Of a DNA stretch of 21,005 nt, positions 1 to 9,427 are shown one piece after another. Under the pieces are notes generated by a model. The model was not told the origin of the DNA. It did no database searches and saw nothing but the letters and a program-made list of their open reading frames with translations. Position numbers and translations under genes: made by a program. Each line of letters begins with the position of its first letter. Position 1 is the stretch's first letter. The stretch is taken from NCBI GenBank assembly GCA_002433025.1, contig DJGZ01000087.1, positions 1-21,005 of the forward strand. Direction: 5' to 3'. The DNA comes from Bacteroidales bacterium UBA5833. GTDB taxonomy: Bacteria; Bacteroidota; Bacteroidia; Bacteroidales; Lentimicrobiaceae.

Positions 1-835
1 CCGTTACCGGAGGCACCCCGCCCTACACTTACCTGTGGGATGATCCTTTGGCACAAACCACCGCCACCGCCACCAACCTGACGGCGGGTACCTATACCGT
101 GACCGTGACCGATGCCAACAGTTGCGAAGCCACGGCCACCATTACATTGACAGATCCTATCCCCGCATTGGCTGTTAACATTACTATTGATCAGGAAATC
201 AGCTGCTTCGGCGGCAACGACGGGCAGGTGACGGCAAATGTTACTGGTGGTGTGCCCCCCTACACTTACCTGTGGGATGATCCTGCTGCCCAAACCACCG
301 CCACCGCCGTCAACTTGACGGCAGGAACCTACACCGTACTGGTTACCGATGCCGTCGGAACGGAAGTCAGCGCGTCCGTTACCCTTACCCAGCCGGATGA
401 ACTGCTGGTTGCCATTGCCGGCACCGACCCCACCACCCCGGGTGGCAACGATGGAACAGCGACCGCCACCGTTACCGGAGGCACCCCGCCCTACACTTAC
501 CTGTGGGATGATCCTTTGGCGCAAACCACCGCCACCGCCACCAACCTGACGGCGGGAACCTATACCGTAACCGTGACCGATGCCAACAGTTGCGAAGCCA
601 CGGCCACCATTACATTGACAGATCCTATCCCCGCATTGGCTGTTAACATTACTATTGATCAGGAAATCAGCTGCTTCGGCGGCAACGACGGGCAGGTGAC
701 GGCAAATGTTACCGGTGGTGTGCCCCCCTACACTTACCTGTGGGATGATCCATTGGCGCAAACCACCGCCACCGCCGTCAACCTGACGGCAGGAACCTAC
801 ACGGTGACGGTGACAGATGCAATGGGTACGGTGGT
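1..835 (+). repeat. 468-bp in-frame tandem repeat inside the adhesin gene (block 1)
   Basis: The window begins inside a repeat: bases 1 onward recur almost unchanged from 469, an offset of 468 bp (156 codons). The match runs through about 300 (second copy to about 770), and similarity fades after about 800. Each unit encodes two SprB modules with the shared core PYTYLWDDP and NLTAGTYTV. The near identity at DNA level implies recent duplication or gene conversion. More copies probably lie upstream of the window. Confidence 0.9.
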
Positions 836-3800
836 GATCGCAGGCGTGACCCTTACACAACCAGCACAGTTGTCGGCAACTGTAGTCTGGACCAACGAAA
901 CTTACCCCGGCGCCAATGACGGAAGCATTACCGTCAGCGCGCCTACGGGCGGTTCAGGTGCTTATGAATACAGCATCGACGGTATCAACTGGCAGGCTTC
1001 CGGAAACTTTACCGGACTTGCTCCCGGTTCGTATGATGTGTATATCCGCGATGCCAATGCCACAGACTGTTATATTCTGTTGCAGACCATTGAGATACTT
1101 CCCGGCAATGCCCTTACGGCGGATGTTGACTTTACCAACGTTACCTGTTTTGGCGGTAACGACGGATCCATCACGATCAGCAATCCCCAAAACGGCTCAG
1201 GCAATTATGAATACAGTATTGATGGCGGAACAACCTGGCAAAACGTCGGATCATTTACCGGACTGACAGCAGGCTCTTATGAAATAATGATGCGTGATGC
1301 TGATGTTCCGGCCAATGAGGTCACCCTGACTACTGTTGTCATCACCGAACCCGCCATCCTGGCTGCCACGGTTGTCTGGACCAACGAGACTTACACCGGT
1401 GCCATCGACGGAAGCATTACCATCAGCGCGCCTTCGGGCGGTTCGGGAGCCTGGGAATACAGCATCGACGGTATCAACTGGCAGGCTTCCGGAGACTTTA
1501 CCGGTTTGGCACCCGGTTCATATAATGTATATATCCGTGACGCCAATGTTACCGATTGCTTTATTCTGTTGCAGATCATCGAAATTCTTCCGGCCGATGC
1601 CCTTACGGCAGACATTGTGTTTACCAATGTCACCTGTTTTGGCAGCAGCGATGGCACCATTACCATCAGCAACCCGCAGAACGGAACAGGCAATTATGAA
1701 TACAGCATTGATGGTGGATTCAGCTGGCAGTCCGTCGGCAATTATACCGGTTTACACTCCGGATCTTATGTTGTGATGCTGCGCGATGCGGAAATTCCAG
1801 CCAATACCGTAACCCTTACCACCATCATCATTACTGAGCCGGCTATTCTGGCAGGGAGTGTCACCTGGACCCATGAAACTTTCCCCGGCGCCAATGACGG
1901 CAGTATTACGGTCAGCGCCCCGTCGGGCGGTTCCGGAACTTACGAATACAGCATCGACGGCATCAACTGGCAGGCAGGAAATGTCTTCAACGGGTTGGCT
2001 CCCGGAATGTATGACGTTTACATCCGCGATGCAAATGCCACCGATTGCTACATCCTGCTGAAGACGCTTGAAATTCTGCCTGGCGGTACCCTGAGTGCCG
2101 AGGTTACCTCAACCAATGTTACCTGTTTCGGCGGGAATGACGGAACCATCAGCATTACCAATCCCCAGAACGGATCAGGCGTTTATGAATACAGTATCGA
2201 CGGCGGAGCCACCTGGCAAAACAGCGGACTATATACCGGATTAACCCCAGGCACTTATGTGGTGATGCTGCGCGACGCCAACGCCATTGTAAATGAGGTC
2301 ACCCTCGACACTATAATCATTACCGAACCTGCAATACTGGCAGCCATCGTTACCTGGACCGATGAAACCTTCCCGGGAGGCAACAACGGAACAATTTCCG
2401 TAACCGCACCTTCAGGAGGTTCAGGCGTTTATGAATACAGCATCGACGGCATTAACTGGCAGGTTTCCGGCGACTTTACCGGTCTGGCCCCGGGCAATTA
2501 TGATGTCTATATCCGCGACGCCAATGCCACAGATTGTTATATCCTATTGCAAACCATACAGATTCTGCCAGCCAATGCGCTTACGGCCAATGTCAGTTAC
2601 ACCAACATCAGCTGCAACGGCTTAACGGACGGCACCATCAGCATTACTGATCCGCAAAACGGATCCGGTTCCTACGAATACAGCATTGATAACGGTACAA
2701 CATGGCAGGGAAGCGGAATTTTCACCGGACTCCCGGCAGGGGTGTATGTGGTGATGATGCGCGACGCACTTGAGCCCGGCAACAGTGTGACCCTGACTAC
2801 CATAACCATTACGGAGCCGGCCATACTTTCGGCTACGGTCACCTGGACCAATGAAACCCTGCCCGGCGCCAACGACGGAACGATTACCGTAAGTGCACCT
2901 TCGGGGGGCTCAGGCGTGTACGAATACAGCATCAACGGCATGGTATGGCAGGCTTCGGGCGTTTTCACGGGACTTGTTCCGGGATTCTACCAGGTCTTTA
3001 TCCGCGATGCCAATGCGCCGGATTGCTATATCAATCTGATGATGGTTGAAATCCAGGCAGCCGGAGCGCTTACCGCGGATGTCACCAGCACCAATGTCAC
3101 CTGCTTCGGCGGTAATGACGGAAGCATCACCGTGAGCAACCCCACGGGCGGCTCGGGCAATTACGAATACAGCATTGACGGAATGAACTGGCAAACCAGC
3201 AATATCTTCGGCGGATTGACGGCTGGTTCATACACCGTATTGATGCGCGATGCCGATGATCCGGGCAACAGTGTCACCCTGGCAGTGGTTATCATCAATC
3301 AGCCCGCCATCCTTGCCGCCACCGTTACCTGGACCAATGAAACCTTGCCCGGCGCCAATGACGGAACAATTACCATCACCGCGCCTATGGGCGGCTCGGG
3401 AGCCTATGAATACAGCATCGACGGCGTCAACTGGCAGGCTTCGGCAATATTCAACGGCCTGGCGCCCGGCAATTACGATGTTTACATCCGCGATGCCAAC
3501 GCGACGGACTGCTTTATCATGCTGCAAACAGTTACCATACTGCCGGCCGGTTCACTTTCCGCGCAGGTTGACCATACCGACGTCACCTGCTTCGGCGGTG
3601 ATGACGGCAGCATAACCATCAGCAACCCCACGGGCGGTTCGGGCAATTACGAATACAGCATTGATAACATCAACTGGCAGACAGCCAACACCTTCACAGG
3701 TCTGACTGCCGGCTCTTACACCGTATGGATGCGCGATGCCGATGATCCGGCCAACAGTGTTACCCTGGCCGTAATCGTAATCACACAGCCTGACATCCTT

Positions 3801-6800
3801 GCCGCCATTGTTACCTGGACCAATGAAACCCTGCCCGGCGCCAATGACGGAACAATTACCGTCAGCGCGCCTATGGGCGGCTCGGGAGTACACGAATACA
3901 GCATCGACGGCGTCAACTGGCAGGCTGGAAATGTCTTCAACGGCCTGGCGCCCGGCAACTATGATGTGTACATCCGCGATGCCAACGCGACGGACTGCTT
4001 TATTATGCTGCAAACCGTTACCATACTGCCGGCCGGTTCACTTTCCGCAGAGGTTGACCATACCGATGTCACCTGCTTCGGCGGTGATGACGGAAGCATC
4101 ACCATCAGCAACCCCACGGGCGGCTCGGGCAATTACGAATACAGCATTGATAACATCAACTGGCAGACAGCCAACACCTTCACAGGTCTGACTGCCGGCT
4201 CTTACACCGTATGGATGCGCGATGCCGATGATCCGGCCAACAGTGTTACCCTGGCCGTGGTGGTAATCACCCAGCCTGACATCCTTGCCGCCATTGTTAC
4301 CTGGACCAATGAAACCCTGCCCGGCGCCAACGACGGCAGCATTACCGTCAGCGCTCCTTTGGGCGGCTCGGGAGCTTACGAATACAGCATCGACGGCATC
4401 AACTGGCAGGCCTCGGGAAGTTTCAACGGCCTGGCGCCCGGCAACTATGATGTTTACATCCGCGATGCCAATGCAACGGACTGCTTTATTATGCTGCAAA
4501 CCGTCACCATTCTGCCGGCAGGATCGCTCACCGCCCAGGTTGATCAAACCAATGTTTCCTGTTTCGGCGGCAACGACGGCAGCATCACCATCAGCAACCC
4601 CACCGGCGGCTCGGGCAATTACGAGTACAGCACAGACGGCACAAACTGGCAGACATCCCCCATTTTCACTGGCCTGACTGCCGGCTCTTACACCGTGCAG
4701 ATGCGCGATGCCGATGATCCGGCCAACAGTGTTACCCTGGCCGTAATCGTGATTACGCAACCTGATATCCTTGCTGCTACCGTAACCTGGACCAATGAAA
4801 ACCTGCCCGGCGCCAATGACGGAACCATTACCGTCAGCGCTCCTTTGGGCGGCTCGGGCGCCTATGAGTACAGCATTGATGGCGTCAACTGGCAGGCTTC
4901 GGGAATATTCAACGGTCTTGCTCCCGGCAATTATGATGTTTACATCCGCGATGCCAATGCCACAGACTGCTTTATCCTGCTGCAAACCATCACCATACTG
5001 CCGGCCGGGTCACTCACAGCCCAGGTTGACCAAACCAATGTTACCTGTTTCGGCGGCAACGATGGAAGTATTACGATCAGCAATCCTGCAGGTGGTTCAG
5101 GCAACTATGAATACAGCCTTGATGGCACAAACTGGCAGACATCCCCCGCTTTCACAAGCCTGACTGCCGGTTCATATACCGTATGGATGCGCGATGCCGA
5201 TGATCCGGCCAACAGTGTTACCCTGGCCGTAATCGTGATTACGCAGCCTGATATCCTTGCTGCTACCGTAACCTGGACCAATGAAACCCTGCCCGGCGCC
5301 AATGACGGAACCATTACCGTCAGCGCTCCTTCGGGCGGCTCGGGTGCCTATGAGTACAGTATTGATGGTGTCAACTGGCAGGCCTCGGGAATATTCAACG
5401 GTCTTGCTCCCGGCAACTATGATGTTTACATCCGTGATGCCAATGCCACAGACTGCTTTATCCTGCTGCAAACCGTCACCATTCTGCCGGCCGGGTCACT
5501 CACAGCCCAGGTTGACCAAACCAATGTTACCTGTTTCGGCGGCAATGACGGAAGTATTACCATCAGCAACCCTGCGGGCGGCTCGGGCAACTATGAATAC
5601 AGCCTTGATGGCACAAACTGGCAGACATCCCCCGCTTTCACAGGCCTGACTGCCGGCACATACACCGTATGGATGCGCGATGCCGATGAACCTGTGCTTA
5701 CGGTTACCCTTGGCATCATTACAATTACTGAACCTGAGCAGCTCACGGCGGTGATATTATCCACCCCTGTAACCTGTGCAGGTGCTGCTGACGGAATTAT
5801 TGAATTCTCTGCACCCGGTGGCGGATCAGGAAGTTATCAGTACAGCATCGACGGAGGCATCAATTGGCAGGCAGCCCTGAATTTCGTGAACCTTGCAGCC
5901 GGGGACTATCAGGCATGGATCCGGGATGCAATTCATCCGGATTGTCAGGTATTTATCGACGAAGTGACCATTACCGAACCCGATGCCATTATAGCTTCGG
6001 CTGAAACCGTTCCCACCACCTGCGGTGAAGACAACGGATCCATCACCATCACGGCAACGGGAGGCAGCGGCTCCCTGGAGTATATGCTTGACGGAATCAG
6101 CGGATGGCAGGCTGCCGCAGTATTTGCAGATCTGGCTGCCGGTACGTACACGGTAACAGTCAGAGATGCATCCGGATGTACCCTGTCATTGGCAAACATC
6201 ACTGTAACTGCAATCCCAGCGCCGGTAATTGTCAGCCTTGAAGTGGAGAATGCCGTGAACGGAGAGCCCAACGGCAGCGTGACAATCATCGCCAACGGCA
6301 CAGAACCGCTGCAATATTCGCTCGACGGCATCAACTGGCAAAGCAGCAATACCTTTACCGGTCTGGCTATTGGCCACTATACCGCATGGGTGATGGATGC
6401 CGACGGATGTATTGTATCGCAGGAATTCGACATCCTCAACACCGTGCTGGGAGAAGTCCTGATTTCGACCGATACCGTGACTTACTGTATGAACGTTCCG
6501 GTTATCATCCCGGTGGATGCCAGGGATTTCAACAATATTTCCTCATTTATCCTGGAACTGGAGTTCGATCCTGACATCATTTCCTTCAACGGACTGCTGA
6601 ACATCAACGGAGCCTTGTCGAACGGAACCTTCAGCACAAGCATCATCGGCAATACACTGCAGATCCGGTTCTCCATTTTCGATGGCTTTGCAACGGTAGG
6701 CAGCGGACAACAGTTATTCTCCATGAGCTTCGATGCCCTTGCACCGGGCAATACCGACCTCAACTGGAACTGGCTGCAGTGCGTCATTTATTCTGCCGGC

Positions 6801-7598
6801 AACGACTCCATCCCGGGCATTTATGTCAACGGAATGGCCGAGATACTTCCGAGTCCTGAAATCTTTGCACTGGGTGAAGGCGATTATTGTTCCGGCGATA
6901 CCCTTACCCTGCAGTCAGGCAATGATAATGGTGAACAACTCGATTATTACTGGACAGGGCCTAACGGAACTCATCAGACAGGTTCCGAATGGCAGCTGGG
7001 TGTGCTCGGAATCAGCGATGCAGGAAGCTACCGGGTGGTTGCAACAAACAGTTATTTCTGTAATTCAGCGAAAGAGCTGGATGTAAACGTCTTTCCCTCT
7101 CCCGATATCCACATCGGCTATGCCGATACCATCTGTTACGGGCAGCAGGTGCTGCTTGATCCGGGAAGCGGTTATATTTCCTACAACTGGCACGACGGTT
7201 CAACCATGCAGAGCATGGTTGTATGGGAGGCCGGTGATTACTGGGTAAGGGTGGAAGATGAAAATGGATGCCGCGGCATTGATTCCGTAACACTGATTCC
7301 CTGTAATATTGAACTGAGAATCCCGAATGCCATCACGCCCAACAGCGACGGACTCAACGACATCTTCAGGCCTATTTTCGTAGGTTGGGAGCCCTCAGCT
7401 TATTCAATGCACATATACTCCAAATGGGGACAACTGATCTATGAAAGCTTTGATCCGGGAGAAGGATGGGACGGAACCGTTAACGGTGTATTGGTTTCAC
7501 CTGACTCATTTGTATATGTGATCGCCTTTGAAGCTCCATCGTATGTAACCAGAATCACGAGCAGTCCGGTAACCGGAAGTGTAACCGTAATCAGGTAA
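3..7598 (+). CDS. Giant SprB-repeat surface adhesin, type IX secreted (5' end outside window)
   Basis: The reading frame is open from base 3 with no stop, so the gene starts upstream; a TTG at 48 lies inside a repeat and is not a start. The visible part is about 2,531 residues. In order it holds SprB-type beta modules (PYTYLW...GTYTVTVTDA pattern) to about 835, ten long tandem units of paired modules (894-5765), three more divergent modules (5766-6446), a cohesin-like domain (about 6447-6850), two Ig/PKD-like modules (about 6855-7300), and a CHU_C gliding-motility C-terminal domain (about 7310-7598, with IPNAITPNSDGLND, WGQLIYES and GWDGTVNG). CHU_C domains direct export by the type IX system and surface attachment. 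Family knowledge: SprB is the gliding adhesin of Flavobacterium, but many non-gliding Bacteroidota carry similar proteins, so motility cannot be inferred. Ligand unknown. A terminator-like hairpin lies about 145 bp downstream. Confidence 0.93.
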   Translation, partial: VTGGTPPYTYLWDDPLAQTTATATNLTAGTYTVTVTDANSCEATATITLTDPIPALAVNITIDQEISCFGGNDGQVTANVTGGVPPYTYLWDDPAAQTTATAVNLTAGTYTVLVTDAVGTEVSASVTLTQPDELLVAIAGTDPTTPGGNDGTATATVTGGTPPYTYLWDDPLAQTTATATNLTAGTYTVTVTDANSCEATATITLTDPIPALAVNITIDQEISCFGGNDGQVTANVTGGVPPYTYLWDDPLAQTTATAVNLTAGTYTVTVTDAMGTVVIAGVTLTQPAQLSATVVWTNETYPGANDGSITVSAPTGGSGAYEYSIDGINWQASGNFTGLAPGSYDVYIRDANATDCYILLQTIEILPGNALTADVDFTNVTCFGGNDGSITISNPQNGSGNYEYSIDGGTTWQNVGSFTGLTAGSYEIMMRDADVPANEVTLTTVVITEPAILAATVVWTNETYTGAIDGSITISAPSGGSGAWEYSIDGINWQASGDFTGLAPGSYNVYIRDANVTDCFILLQIIEILPADALTADIVFTNVTCFGSSDGTITISNPQNGTGNYEYSIDGGFSWQSVGNYTGLHSGSYVVMLRDAEIPANTVTLTTIIITEPAILAGSVTWTHETFPGANDGSITVSAPSGGSGTYEYSIDGINWQAGNVFNGLAPGMYDVYIRDANATDCYILLKTLEILPGGTLSAEVTSTNVTCFGGNDGTISITNPQNGSGVYEYSIDGGATWQNSGLYTGLTPGTYVVMLRDANAIVNEVTLDTIIITEPAILAAIVTWTDETFPGGNNGTISVTAPSGGSGVYEYSIDGINWQVSGDFTGLAPGNYDVYIRDANATDCYILLQTIQILPANALTANVSYTNISCNGLTDGTISITDPQNGSGSYEYSIDNGTTWQGSGIFTGLPAGVYVVMMRDALEPGNSVTLTTITITEPAILSATVTWTNETLPGANDGTITVSAPSGGSGVYEYSINGMVWQASGVFTGLVPGFYQVFIRDANAPDCYINLMMVEIQAAGALTADVTSTNVTCFGGNDGSITVSNPTGGSGNYEYSIDGMNWQTSNIFGGLTAGSYTVLMRDADDPGNSVTLAVVIINQPAILAATVTWTNETLPGANDGTITITAPMGGSGAYEYSIDGVNWQASAIFNGLAPGNYDVYIRDANATDCFIMLQTVTILPAGSLSAQVDHTDVTCFGGDDGSITISNPTGGSGNYEYSIDNINWQTANTFTGLTAGSYTVWMRDADDPANSVTLAVIVITQPDILAAIVTWTNETLPGANDGTITVSAPMGGSGVHEYSIDGVNWQAGNVFNGLAPGNYDVYIRDANATDCFIMLQTVTILPAGSLSAEVDHTDVTCFGGDDGSITISNPTGGSGNYEYSIDNINWQTANTFTGLTAGSYTVWMRDADDPANSVTLAVVVITQPDILAAIVTWTNETLPGANDGSITVSAPLGGSGAYEYSIDGINWQASGSFNGLAPGNYDVYIRDANATDCFIMLQTVTILPAGSLTAQVDQTNVSCFGGNDGSITISNPTGGSGNYEYSTDGTNWQTSPIFTGLTAGSYTVQMRDADDPANSVTLAVIVITQPDILAATVTWTNENLPGANDGTITVSAPLGGSGAYEYSIDGVNWQASGIFNGLAPGNYDVYIRDANATDCFILLQTITILPAGSLTAQVDQTNVTCFGGNDGSITISNPAGGSGNYEYSLDGTNWQTSPAFTSLTAGSYTVWMRDADDPANSVTLAVIVITQPDILAATVTWTNETLPGANDGTITVSAPSGGSGAYEYSIDGVNWQASGIFNGLAPGNYDVYIRDANATDCFILLQTVTILPAGSLTAQVDQTNVTCFGGNDGSITISNPAGGSGNYEYSLDGTNWQTSPAFTGLTAGTYTVWMRDADEPVLTVTLGIITITEPEQLTAVILSTPVTCAGAADGIIEFSAPGGGSGSYQYSIDGGINWQAALNFVNLAAGDYQAWIRDAIHPDCQVFIDEVTITEPDAIIASAETVPTTCGEDNGSITITATGGSGSLEYMLDGISGWQAAAVFADLAAGTYTVTVRDASGCTLSLANITVTAIPAPVIVSLEVENAVNGEPNGSVTIIANGTEPLQYSLDGINWQSSNTFTGLAIGHYTAWVMDADGCIVSQEFDILNTVLGEVLISTDTVTYCMNVPVIIPVDARDFNNISSFILELEFDPDIISFNGLLNINGALSNGTFSTSIIGNTLQIRFSIFDGFATVGSGQQLFSMSFDALAPGNTDLNWNWLQCVIYSAGNDSIPGIYVNGMAEILPSPEIFALGEGDYCSGDTLTLQSGNDNGEQLDYYWTGPNGTHQTGSEWQLGVLGISDAGSYRVVATNSYFCNSAKELDVNVFPSPDIHIGYADTICYGQQVLLDPGSGYISYNWHDGSTMQSMVVWEAGDYWVRVEDENGCRGIDSVTLIPCNIELRIPNAITPNSDGLNDIFRPIFVGWEPSAYSMHIYSKWGQLIYESFDPGEGWDGTVNGVLVSPDSFVYVIAFEAPSYVTRITSSPVTGSVTVIR
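894..5765 (+). repeat. Ten tandem 489/486-bp units inside the adhesin gene (block 2)
   Basis: Equivalent codons (the residue before ET in the WTNET motif) fall at 894, 1383, 1872, 2361, 2850, 3336, 3822, 4308, 4794 and 5280. The first four steps are exactly 489 bp and the next five 486 bp; the homologous position after the last unit is 5766. Each unit encodes two modules of about 81 residues: A (WTNET...GSGxYEYSIDG...VYIRDANATDC) and B (TNVTCFGG...GSGNYEYS...WMRDADDPANSVTL). The 3-bp difference is one glycine codon in module B (IDGG versus DG before the W-Q pair). Later units are much more alike than the early ones; those at 4794 and 5280 are nearly identical. Confidence 0.95.
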
Positions 7599-7635
7599 AC
7601 TGCATCACATGAAAACAGCTTATTGAACAATATAC

Positions 7636-7739
7636 CTGAAAACCTCAAAACCTGATCACTTGAACACTCGACCACCTGAACACATGAACACTCGACCACC
7701 TGAACACCTGAACACTTGAATACCTGAACACCTGAAAAC
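7636..7739. repeat. Octanucleotide tandem array, 13 units (consensus CTGAACAC)
   Basis: Thirteen consecutive 8-mers can be read without a gap, all variants of CTGAACAC (for example TTGAACAC, TCGACCAC, ATGAACAC, CTGAAAAC). The array starts 38 bp after the adhesin stop codon and ends just before a hairpin. It shows a nested order: the pair TCGACCAC-CTGAACAC occurs twice. It contains no supported gene; open frames across it are translations of the repeat. Confidence 0.85.
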
Positions 7740-7741
7740 AT

Positions 7742-7810
7742 AAAAGCTGTTCTCCACGGGCATGGTCAGTTGCCCCCCTGCCGGCCCGTGGATGTTCAGC
7801 TTTATCTTTT
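7742..7810 (+). terminator. Hairpin, probable terminator after the adhesin gene
   Basis: Arms at 7743-7761 and 7784-7803 pair as AAAGCTG plus TCCACGGGC, with a small internal loop and a 22-base apical loop. The 3' arm runs into TTTATCTTTT. The opposite strand also has a T-rich tail, so it could work in both directions. It lies about 145 bp past the stop codon, farther than usual. Confidence 0.5.
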
Positions 7811-8015
7811 ACGACCGGATCAGCATCCGGAACGGGAAGAACGATATTCATCAGATAATCAAAGAAGATTATCAGAGATTTTCAGAATTTCACAATCTTT
7901 AAACGTAATAAGGTAATTTTTGTTGAACCGGAAAAAGGATTGAACCATTAAACGCTGAATATCAGCACCCCGGGGAGATGATCAGACAGAGCCCGGAAAA
8001 AGATTCTCTCCTGAT

Positions 8016-8040
8016 GCAACCTTTTGCGGTAATTTCCGTC
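8016..8040 (+). promoter_or_regulatory. Probable ECF-sigma promoter of the serpin gene
   Basis: GCAACCTTTT (8016-8025) carries the AAC core typical of ECF-sigma -35 elements, and CGTC (8037-8040) matches the typical -10 core, with 16 bases between AAC and CGTC. The -10 is 74 bases before the serpin ATG. No TAnnTTTG box in good position is visible upstream of this gene. The assignment rests on motif resemblance only. Confidence 0.5.
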
Positions 8041-8114
8041 ATCAATTCAGTATTGCACATTCAATCAGACCTCAACCGGATGATTGCCGGTAATTTTAAA
8101 CAGAGACCATTGTT

Positions 8115-9335
8115 ATGAAACTTCTCATTGCTATATCAGTCCTTTTAGTCTCCATGCTAACGCCGGGATGTAAGAAAGAGGACGACAAGGCCCCGCAAAG
8201 TCCGAAGCCCATCAACCTGCCGGCCAAAGCCGGCCTGATGATCAGCCTGAGCAACAGTTTCGGCATAGACCTGTTCAGGGAAACAGCGCTGACAGAGGAA
8301 GGCAACCTGATGCTGTCGCCACTGAGCGCTTCCACAGCGCTCTCTATGCTGCTCAACGGTTGCGAAGCGGAAACGTACACGCAGATCCGGGATATGCTCG
8401 GTTATGAATCGCTTTCCATGGATGAAATCAATGAAAATTACAACAGCCTTGTAAGCCAATTGCTTACCATTGACCCAAAAATACAGCTTGCACTGGCCAA
8501 TGCAGTCTGGTACCGCCAGGATTTTGATGTAAAAACGCCGTTTCTTGATCGCATGCAAACCGCCTATAAGGCCAGTACCGGATCGCTCGACTTTTTGAGT
8601 CCTGAGGCACTGACGACCATCAACAACTGGGCAAAAGACAATACCAACGGAAAAATCGAAAAAGTGCTTGATGAGATCAGCCCCGATGCCGTGATGTTTC
8701 TGATGAATGCCCTGTATTTCAAGGGAGACTGGACTTACAAATTCGACAAATCCGCCACAGCCCCCCTCCCCTTTTATCCGGAAACCGGAAATGCAGCGGA
8801 TGTGGATATGATGAAGGCTGAATTTCCTTTTAAATCATTTTACGGGAACAATTACAAAGCCATCGAGCTGCCTTACGGACAGCAAAACTTTGCCATGGTG
8901 CTTGTTCTGCCTTCCGGTCCGCTCAGCGCATTTATGAATGCGTTTAACGCGCCTGTATGGCAGGAAATCACTTCCGGACTCGATGCTTCCACCGCTCAAA
9001 CAGCAGAATTGTTGATGCCGAAGTTCAGGTTTGATTTTGAGAAAGTGCTGAACGACCAGCTGAAAGTCCTGGGCATGACAGATGCATTTAATCCGGCAAT
9101 GGCAGATCTGTCAGGGATTTCTGACGAGAATATCTTTGTCAGTTTTGTAAAACAAAACACCTTTGTTGATGTGAACGAAGAAGGTACCGAGGCTGCCGCC
9201 GTTACCACCATCGGCATTGAACTGACCAGCGCTCCGGAACCGGTAGTGATCGACAAACCCTTTATTTTCGCGATCCGTGAACGGATGACCAACACCCTGC
9301 TGTTTATCGGCAAGGTTGAAATGCCCGCTTATTAG
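8115..9335 (+). CDS. Serpin-family protease inhibitor, lipoprotein
   Basis: 406 residues, full length for a serpin. The N-terminus is a lipoprotein signal (hydrophobic stretch, then lipobox LTPGC with Cys19), followed by a charged linker KKEDDK, so the protein is probably anchored in the outer membrane. Serpin signatures seen: NAVWYRQDF (about 133), NALYFKGDW (about 197), the hinge NEEGTEAAAVTT (354-365), and DKPFIFAIRE after the reactive loop. The hinge has the small residues at P12-P10 (AAA) found in inhibitory serpins. Counting from P15 Gly357, and matching the loop length of alpha-1-antitrypsin, gives P1 Thr371 and P1' Ser372 (inference; the real bond may differ by a residue or two). It resembles in type the Tannerella lipoprotein serpin miropin. 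It is a single-gene unit with a probable ECF promoter and a strong terminator. Likely role: blocking host or competitor proteases at the surface. Confidence 0.95.
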   Translation: MKLLIAISVLLVSMLTPGCKKEDDKAPQSPKPINLPAKAGLMISLSNSFGIDLFRETALTEEGNLMLSPLSASTALSMLLNGCEAETYTQIRDMLGYESLSMDEINENYNSLVSQLLTIDPKIQLALANAVWYRQDFDVKTPFLDRMQTAYKASTGSLDFLSPEALTTINNWAKDNTNGKIEKVLDEISPDAVMFLMNALYFKGDWTYKFDKSATAPLPFYPETGNAADVDMMKAEFPFKSFYGNNYKAIELPYGQQNFAMVLVLPSGPLSAFMNAFNAPVWQEITSGLDASTAQTAELLMPKFRFDFEKVLNDQLKVLGMTDAFNPAMADLSGISDENIFVSFVKQNTFVDVNEEGTEAAAVTTIGIELTSAPEPVVIDKPFIFAIRERMTNTLLFIGKVEMPAY

Positions 9336-9364
9336 CATTCACGTTTATTCCTGATGATTTTTAC

Positions 9365-9427
9365 ACGCCCCGGGGGACGCATTCATGCGCAACCAACCAA
9401 CCACAACCCCGGGGCGTTGTTTTTTTT
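9365..9427 (+). terminator. Rho-independent terminator of the serpin gene
   Basis: A perfect 11-bp GC-rich stem (ACGCCCCGGGG at 9365-9375 with its complement at 9407-9417) is followed by TG and eight T residues. It lies 30 bp after the serpin stop codon. Confidence 0.88.

Noticed and set aside
4038..4985. Long antisense open frame (315 codons) across the adhesin repeats, and similar ones at 3228-4013 and 5172-5471
   Set aside because: They mirror the tandem repeats on the opposite strand; the lack of stops follows from repeated codon composition. No start signal or protein family is recognisable.
7439..7851. Minus-strand frames rich in VFRWSSVQV-like repeats
   Set aside because: Translation of the octamer array; the 24-bp coding period is only a by-product of 8-bp units.
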